Shown here: one piece after another, positions 57,063 through 64,000 of the stretch
Position numbering within the stretch: the first letter of the stretch is position 1
Layout: each line of letters begins with the position of its first letter
DNA from: Haemaphysalis longicornis
Lineage: Eukaryota > Arthropoda > Arachnida > Ixodida > Ixodidae
Direction of reading: 5' to 3'
Length of the DNA stretch: 64,000 bases
Assembly (NCBI GenBank): GCA_013339765.2
Contig: CM023450.1
Coordinates: 187,754,688-187,818,687, forward strand
Notes under the pieces: generated by a model
The model's input: only the letters and a program-made list of their open reading frames with translations
Database searches by the model: none
Told to the model about the DNA's origin: nothing
Translations under genes and position numbers: made by a program

Positions 57063-57301
57063 CCCGCCGAGGCATCTCAGTGGCTTAGGCGCTGTGCTGC
57101 TGAGCACGAGGTCGTGGGTTCGATTCTCGGCCGCGGCGGCCGCTTTTTTCATGGCGGCGAAAAGCAAAAACGCCCCTGTGTACGAGGTTTCGGTGCACGT
57201 TAAAGATCCCCAGGTGGTCAAAATTAATCCGGAGCCCTCCACTACGGCGCGTCTCATCGCCTGCATAGCGTCGGCGCGTTAAACCCTACAATAAATCAAT
57301 C
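57063..57301 (+). repeat. tRNA-derived SINE, Ruka-like, nested in LINE
   Basis: The tRNA-like head contains GCATCTCAGTGGCTTAGGCG (box A) and GTGGGTTCGATTCTCGGCC (box B). The body contains CACGTTAAAGATCCCCAGG and GGAGCCCTCCACTACGGCG, and the tail is AATAAATCAATCAA. It is flanked by GGCACCTCTTAC and GGCACCCCTTGTTAC, a plausible target-site duplication. Confidence 0.85.
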
Positions 57302-57549
57302 AAGGCACCCCTTGTTACACTCAACATGCAGACTTTTGACCGGGCTGGTAGGGAAAGCACCCTACGCAAGACGAAACCGCAAGTGTAGCCCTGGCTCAAG
57401 CATTCACAATGCGGTTTTAGGCACCGACCGATACACCACACTGCCATAGTCGAAACGAGACACAACCAAAGCAGTATACAAGCGCTTCAGGAGTTATTTA
57501 TTGGCAACACATGTTTGGTGGGAGAAAAACCTTAAAAATATTCATTGTT

Positions 57550-58992
57550 TTAGACATGTATGCTCAGGTTCCGTGATCTGAGAATCGAATTGACTTTTTG
57601 GCCAAACACAACACCTAAAAACGTGTGCTCCTTCTTTTCAGGAATGGAGGTACCACTATGAGTAATGTCTGGGTTGAGATGAACCTCACGTTTCCTGGAG
57701 AAAACAACACAAGAGCGTTTTCCAGGGTAAGTTTTAAAACCATTCTCGTCTGCCCAGCCGGCAAGTTCCTTAACGCCCAGCTCGACGTGGTGTTCACAGA
57801 TTGACATAATACATGATTTAGAGGATATCTGGACGTCGTCTACATACATGGAATAAGAAAATGTGGGTGGTCTTTCCCACAGAATTATACCTTAAGAATG
57901 GAAGGAGTGCAGGTCAACAGTCCTCCTTGCGGCACGCCATTTTATGGCGCCTGAAGTTTTCAAAGTGCACAACCAACTCTCACTCAAATGGTTCTCTCCG
58001 ACAAGTAACTAACAATGATTTTTAACATGTCACCCGAAACACCGAATGACTTGAGGCCACTGAGGATCCCGTAATGCCAAGCGGGGTCCGAGGTCTTCTC
58101 AGGGTTTAAAAAAACCGTTACACAATACTGCTTATGCATGAACGCATCTTTGATTTACGAGTCAAGTGCGACGATGTCGATCGTTCGTCAGATCGCCCCA
58201 CCCTGAAGCCTGTCTGGCAGCCCTCGAGAAGACCATTGTATTCAAAGAAGTAGACGAGCCTGCGATTTATCATCCTCTCGGGGCGCTTGCGCAGGCACCT
58301 CGTTCAGGGCTATGGGACAGTAACTTGAGGGGGACGACGGGTCCTTGCCCGCCTTCAAGAAAGCCACTACTAGGGCCTCCGTCCAAGAGCATGAAATGTG
58401 CCCCAAAAGCCACATTTTATTGTAAAGATGTAGGAGTGTTTCAAGTGCGTCTGCGTGAAGGTGCTGTATCATTGTATATGTGATGTTATGTGGGCCTGGA
58501 GCTGAGGGTTTACACCTGCTCAGAACAGCCTTAAGCTCATGCAGTGGAAACTCTTAGTTATAAGGAGTTTTTGACCTGTCGTTATCAAGTAAAGGCCTCT
58601 TTACGGCCGATTCGTTGTGCTTTATAAAAGTGTTTGTGTAGTGTGCTGAACTGGACACGTGTTGTAAATGTGCACGTATGTCAGCCTGGTCTTCGAGTGC
58701 GTCCCTGTTGTGCTGACGAGAGGCAGGCTGTGTGTTTGTTGTCTTTAAGTTTACGTATTCGTATTCATACCTTGTGCGTGCCTGTGTATGAGTTTATTGA
58801 TGTTATGAATGAGCGCCAACTATCTTGTTTTGCCTCACTGCGCACATACTTTCGGAACGTCTTTGCCCATTTGAATAAAAGGGTACCTGACGTGGGGTAC
58901 CCACGGAGGACACCCTGCGCCTTGTTCTGGGCCTCTCGTGTCCGCCTACAGTCCTCATTCCAACACGGCCCTTCTTGGGTTGCACAGGGCAC
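57550..58992 (-). pseudogene. Jockey reverse transcriptase
   Basis: Separate frames carry the pre-RT part (CWNEDCRRTREAQNKA, 58765-58992), RT motifs 1-2 (EALVVAFLKAGKDPSSPSS, 58242-58472) and the catalytic YVDDVQI block followed by LAGWADENGFKTYPGK and HTFLGVVF (57550-57849). Both Asp residues of the catalytic pair remain. Stops and frameshifts between the blocks inactivate it. Confidence 0.8.
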
Positions 58993-59342
58993 CGGTAGGC
59001 GTGGGGAGTGGTCGTGTTCGGCGGCGTCGAAGGTTGTGCGGCGCGAGTAGTTGGGTAGCTTCTTCTACGTGGAAGTGTTGTATTGGATGTTTGGATGTAG
59101 TTCGGATGTCTCTAAATGTATTACAGATTGCTCTCGCTTGCACTTGGAACTTATTAATTGGAAGATGAACTGCTTAGGGGCCTTGCCTATATATGATAGT
59201 GAAGTGGGGAAGTGGTCACTACCAATGTCGGGCCGTGCCCACGCTCCCACTCAAGACAAGTAAAAGGGAACAGCGGAAAACCAATAGCCCAGCTCAAGAA
59301 TAAGTATGTATTGTGTCCTATGTTATGGTCATTAGGCTGTTT

Positions 59343-59860
59343 TTAGTAGAAAAGCCATGCTGCAGAGGATGTTAAAAACTTCTGGCGATCTCGGGCATCC
59401 GTGCGAGAAGAGCCCCAAGGAGAATTGTGCGCATTTAGGTCGCCTGTGAGGATGTATGGTTCGGGCAGCTGGTCAACCAGTGCCTCGAAGTCAGAGCTCG
59501 AAATTGCTACAGCCCCAAGGACAGTGTTCAAAGTGACAGGGTGGCATGCTAATGATTTCTGGGTGATTATTGCCACACCGCCGTAGAGTGCGTGCCGCCA
59601 TCCCTGTCCTTTCTGAATACCATATAACTATTCAAGAACTTTGTGTGATTGGGATCTAATTGTGCTTCTTGGACACCGATTATACTTAGCTGATTAGCAT
59701 GCCTGATGTCGTACACGTGGTCAAAATATTTAAGTAGGCCTCTGCAGTTCCATTGAACAATGTTTTCTCATCCTATTAATAAGTGTTCAGAGCTCTTGGA
59801 GTGTGAATATTTATGCAAAGTCTTCTGGGGCTTGGGCTCTTTGAAGGGTAATTTAAACTT
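59343..59860 (-). pseudogene. Jockey apurinic-type endonuclease
   Basis: The minus strand carries the N-terminal block VQWNCRG near 59740 and the central block LPEPYILTGDLNAHNSPWG near 59455, where GDLNAHN holds the catalytic Asp and Asn. Frames change between them. Confidence 0.7.
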
Positions 59861-59863
59861 TCT

Positions 59864-61452
59864 CTACTCACCTAGACGGTGCAGAACGTTCGCTTCGCTG
59901 CGACGCAGGCAGGAACGGTGCGACGTCCATTTCATCTTTAGATGTCTGGGGGATTTCCGGCGGACCGGGCCCTTCGAACATGGCACGTTTTCCGCTGCCC
60001 TCCGTTCTAGCAGGTACCGCCGAAAGTGTCGGAGCGCCACAGGTGGTACGGGTGGCAAGGCAGGGTTGGGAGCCGATGTTGGACCCCCATGTCCATCTCC
60101 TCCGCATGCTCCAGTGGAAGCAGGGAGGGTAAGGAAGCTGGGCCATAGCGGCATCGGTCCCTACGGTGGCTGTTGCAACCACAGCCGCTGCTGGCTCAGC
60201 AAGTGGTGTGTTGGCGGGCTGGGCTGCGTGAGGCAACCGGGAGGGGTGGAGGAGGGGAGTCTGGTGGGACAAGGTCCGACTCGTGGTACTAGGTCCCTGC
60301 CGAAACCAGACAGCGCTCGGACCCCCGCGCGCTGTGTCGGCGTACGTCCCCGAGGGGAAAGAGGAGAACCTCTTTCGCGCCTCTGAGAAGGTGATGTTCT
60401 CGGTGATCTTAACATTGATTATCTGCTTCTGCCTGTTTAAACCTTCACATTTTCGCGAGTAGGCTGGCAGTTGGCAGTTGGCACAGGTCAAGGTTTGTAA
60501 CTTGCAGTTTTCAGAAGTAGGGTCATGGTGGCCGCACTTAGCGCAGGTAAGTCGGCCACGGCAAGAGGTATTGTACCATGCCCGAAACCGTTGGCACTTG
60601 AATCAGCACCGGGGGGGCACGGTTCGGGATGTACGGGTGGGGACATGGCAAGGTAAAAGCCTGCATTAATGAATTCGGGGAAGGGTGGATTCGGTCGAAA
60701 GTCGGGAATAATGTGTTTAGTTCGCTTTTGTTTGTCATGATGGGCGTATGAGATATGCGCTTTACAGCCGTTGATTGCCCTCATACCCTTAGGTCCTTCC
60801 AGAAAGGTCAGGCATTCGGTTTCAGTGAATCATATCTGCCTCAGGAGATCACACCTTTGAAAGCTGTTGAGGCTGCGGTTGGGTGTGACCCTAATACCCA
60901 GATCGGCCTTGCGGATTTGTTTCAGGAGGATTGTGGATTGCTGCTGAGTTTTTACTTCGACTAGCACTTCACCAGTTCTGATCTTTTTGGCGGCGCGTGT
61001 TTTGCTGAGGATGCCTTCAAGGAATTTCGAAACAAGAAATACGGATTGAGAGGTAACCGGTTTCAATTTGTCCACAGATTCGACGATCATAAAACGAGGA
61101 TTGTTATCTGGCTTTAGGAATGCAATTGTTGGCAAGGGTGGAAATTAACCTTCGGTGCGGCCCTTTTTCAGGGGCCGATCATGTTTGGGGGAGATTTTCG
61201 ATTTTTCATACTGCACAGGAAAAAAAAGGGGACCGGCGTACTTTCTTCTGCAGCCTTACCCTGATAGCTGAAGAGGTCCCGGAGCTCCCTCCCTGGTAAA
61301 CTGTCAGGGAACCCATCCGCCGGAGGTTGACCTGGGCTACGACGGCCACCGTTTGTGGTTTCTAACCCTCCACCTATAAACACGTCGTCACCGTAGGTTA
61401 CAACTTTTGTGTGGGAGCTCGGGATCCAGGGTGTCGCCAATACCGCCGTCAC
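59864..61452 (-). pseudogene. Jockey ORF1 (Gag-like, zinc knuckles)
   Basis: The N-terminal part (61168-61452) is followed by RFMIVESVDKLKPVTS and GEVLVEVKTQQQST (60830-61135), an RRM-like region of LINE ORF1. The zinc-knuckle part lies near 60480-60600, where one frame reads CAKCGHHDPTSENC and CANCQLPAYSRKC. A Pro/Ala-rich tail (60491-59864) follows. Several frames are involved. Confidence 0.75.
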
Positions 61453-61479
61453 GATTACTCAATGTGCCCCGTGCGGGGG

Positions 61480-62350
61480 TTTATAATATTTCGCTGGCGT
61501 CAACCGGCGGGTGTGTCAGCGCCGTATCACGCTGGAAAGCGGCGAAACGAGAGAGAATAGATCACAGCGTTCACATCCGCAAACCAGTCCCGCCAGTCCA
61601 ATTGTCAGCTGCTAGGCCAATCTCACAATCCCGACGAAACGCCTTCCTGCTGGTAACTAACCGGCTATCTTGATTGCCGGAGGTGACAGCGATTGCGTGT
61701 GTGCCTTGTTCACGGCAATAAAAATAGGCGGCTGACTACAAGTGGAAAGGGGTTCTGTCACACTTATAAGAACACCCCAGCAGGCGAAGATTGCATTGGC
61801 GGCATAATTCTGCGTATGGGAACTCTGCGATTTAGTCTCACTCGTTTCGCCACTTTCTACCGTGATAAGGCGCTGAACCAAAAGCAGGTCGACGCTCTCG
61901 TGGTATTACAAAAAACGTCGGGGGCTGTGCCTAAATTATCAACACAGCTAGCTGAGCTAGCCCTCTGCTGACCCATACGGAGAGCGGAAACCAGTCGAAA
62001 GCGGAAAAAAACCACGCAAAATTAAAAAAGGAACAAGAATCCACCTGACGCGGAAACCGCGACGATGTAAAAAATATTCAAAAATATCCCAGAGAGAAAA
62101 CCCTAATGAAGTGCACAAACAATGTAGGGGAAACTGACCTATAGAGAGAAACGAGCCGGAAGTGCATTATGCCCAAAAGTGTCAAATTTATTTCAACCTT
62201 GTATAAACGCTATTTTCCTTCAAGTATAACCAAAAATCTATAATAAGAGAGCACAGCTCACTACATTCGAACTTGGCGTCACATGCTTGGTATCCAGCAG
62301 CGAAACAGCAGTACTACGGGACCTTTCTTTTTTATTACCTGTTTTTTCGC
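61480..62350. other. no gene recognised
   Basis: The first part may be the 5' untranslated region of the LINE. No readable gene follows. Confidence 0.4.
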
Positions 62351-62357
62351 ACACAAG

Positions 62358-62626
62358 TCACACCACAAATTGATTAAAAACCGTCGGCCGAACTTCGGAT
62401 GGCGAAAAATCAAAATAAACATCAAACGCACACAGTTCTTCTAGGCGCGGTAACCATTTCAAATCAGGCGATTGCAACTTATGCCCTCCAACGAGCAAAC
62501 TAACACTTTTTGCAAACTGTTTGCTCAGTGAGGGCGTGAGGGTCAGAGTGGCACACCGACGTGCTCGATCCGCAAATTGCATGCAAGGCTCAAACCATGA
62601 TGAGGTCATACGGCACACTGTTGTCG
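62358..62626 (-). CDS. candidate terminal exon, unknown protein
   Basis: On the minus strand the acceptor ACGATTTCTTTACCTAATTAG precedes 62626. Eighty-eight codons follow to a TGA at 62358. The protein reads TTVCRMTSSWFEPCMQFA, then SLLVGGHKLQSPDLKWLPRL and DVYFDFSPSEVRP, and looks like genuine protein. No family is recognised. No upstream partner exon is obvious in the remaining window. Confidence 0.35.
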
Positions 62627-62629
62627 CTA

Positions 62630-64000
62630 ATTAGGTAAAGAAATCGTATACCAATTTGGTGAAACGGGAGGTCTCTTTTTACGTTTCTTTGTAACACATC
62701 CCACAAAAACGATGGCATTCAGAAACTTAACGAAGCTATACTGCAATACCAGAAGGTTCATCTTGTTTAAATACAGTATCATAAACACTTAGATACAAGT
62801 TTGTGTCCCTTGGTGCTTCTCAGTAGGAAACGCCTCTGGGCTCCACGTCGAGGTGTTCGCTTTCGTCAAGTTTTAGCGGGAGAGTGTAGAACTTGTTGTG
62901 CCCTGCTGAGCAAGCCACGTTGTTCCGGAAGTCTAGCATCTTTTGCCTAAAGTGCGAACGTTTCCTCCCTCCTATGTTTTGCCACAAAGCACGGAAATGA
63001 ACAGAAACACATACAAATCTTATTGCAGCAGCCTCGTCTTATTTGCGTTTTCACTAAAAATTGTATAGACACAAACAAAACTGCATTGGGGTGAAGGCTC
63101 CTAATAAGGGTTTCAACTTTGCATGTGACCCTCCACCTATAAGCATGTGACCCCCCCCCTATAGTGTTTAGCAAACCTCCATCCACCCCCTGAAAATAGT
63201 TTGTAACTTCTTACCTCCGGCTCCCTCGTCCTCTGTAATGTAAGAATAGACGGATGCACAGTTTAGGAGTAATTACATATTTGAACAGGCCCGCGTAAAT
63301 TTACAATAACGGCGGTGACATATTCGGGGAGAAATGCACAGCAAATATAGACGGGCAGGCAAAATGCGTCTCACAACTCGCAGTTAACTTCTAACGAAAG
63401 ACAATAGTCATTACAACTCTGCTCTGCATGTGCTGTGGAAAGAACTAAATTCTTTGCTTGACCGCAATCCGAAGACACTGGTAACTTAATGAAATTCTTC
63501 AGCAGCCTCATTCATCTATGGGAGATTTTCACAGAAGCCCTTCAGTATCGTTTATTGACGCAGTTACGCTACCGAGTCCACTAAAATATGTTTGCGCCCT
63601 ACGTATGTACGGCTGTATTTTAAGTACAGAACTTTTAGGCGAATAAATACTTTCATTTTGTGGCTTTCGGGTGTGGAAATATTTACTGACATCCGCTTTT
63701 TTTGCTGTATAGTTTTTTTGAGTAATCCTAACATCGGGAAACAAAATGATATACGTTACATAAAATTTCAACAAAGCGCTATTTGTGCATTTGGTCGGAA
63801 TAAAAAAATCTCCGCCCCAAAATGAAAATTAAAGCGACCGCCTTTAGACCAGTAGACGATGGCATGCAGCTAAAAATCTTTGGCCAATCGAAAAAGTGTT
63901 CTTTAGCAACACCAGTAAGGAAGGAATTGCGCTTGTTAGTTTTGCATGTTCGTAAACTGCGCTTCAGGTTACTAAGGACGCACTTGTTTTAAAAAAAATA
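62630..64000. other. no gene recognised
   Basis: AT-rich sequence with a poly-C run near 63147. Short frames only. Confidence 0.4.

Larger units (their letters stand above)
55690..61470 (-). mobile_element. Jockey-type LINE, nearly full length, decayed
   Basis: On the minus strand, in order: an ORF1 with zinc knuckles (61452 to about 59864), endonuclease (about 59860-59343), reverse transcriptase (about 58992-57550), a C-terminal RNase H-like remnant (about 56435-56340) and a 3' end ATCATCATCAT near 55700. Every domain has stops or frameshifts. A plus-strand SINE is nested at 57063-57301. The domain order and two-ORF layout fit Jockey-group elements common in ticks. Confidence 0.8.

Noticed and set aside
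60155..60415. Pro-rich ORFs on both strands
   Set aside because: They are shadow frames of the Jockey ORF1 tail.

Overview
This window looks like intergenic or intronic chromosome from a hard tick (Ixodidae). That assignment is an inference. It rests on tRNA-derived SINEs whose body contains the 'GTTAAAGATCCCCAGGTGG' type block familiar from tick genomes (Ruka-like), on Jockey- and RTE-type LINEs of the kind that fill tick assemblies, and on the general mix of Ty3/Gypsy, Kolobok, pogo and Helitron remnants. I see no bacterial operon, CRISPR array or functional rRNA/tRNA gene. One 100-N assembly gap is present at 11192-11291.

Layout. 1-1220: decayed Ty3/Gypsy pol (RNase H end, then integrase). 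1221-9208 and 18130-26608: two direct, nearly identical copies of an 8 kb segment. They differ mainly in the number of internal tRNA-SINE units and in scattered substitutions. 9215-11191: a non-autonomous LTR retrotransposon (gag fused to a distal integrase piece) running into the gap. 11292-15900: AT-rich sequence with nothing I recognise. 15960-16836: two phase-compatible minus-strand exons, the best ordinary-gene candidate in the window. 26626-28496: a short unknown ORF, a TTAA-flanked MITE and an ORF with a signal-like N terminus. 28496-34762: a second copy of the same LTR element, its 5' LTR split by a 3.4 kb insertion that carries repeat arrays at both ends and a small secreted-peptide-like ORF. 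34846-36092: pieces of a possible secreted threonine-rich (mucin-like) gene on the minus strand. 37101-42140: a second MITE copy, a Kolobok-type transposon with a THAP-domain ORF, a pogo-type MITE and diverged tandem repeats. 42455-44411: a 5'-truncated RTE-type LINE, followed by a perfect 120 bp palindrome at 44428-44547. 45926-55047: three related Helitron-like repeats (one with a PIF1-type helicase fragment), an I-type LINE RNase H fragment and an internally deleted Kolobok copy. 55690-61470: a nearly full-length but decayed Jockey-type LINE on the minus strand, carrying a nested SINE. 62358-62626: a candidate terminal exon of unknown function.

How the parts relate. This is a graveyard of nested mobile elements, not a pathway. 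The features that most repay attention are the Kolobok element with its divergently placed second ORF and its deletion derivative, the 3.4 kb insertion in the LTR, the shared in-frame TGA in the gag zinc knuckle of both LTR copies, the perfect palindrome, the Thr-coding repeat exon, and the 8 kb duplication. Most calls come from reading short motifs by eye. No database search or alignment program was run.
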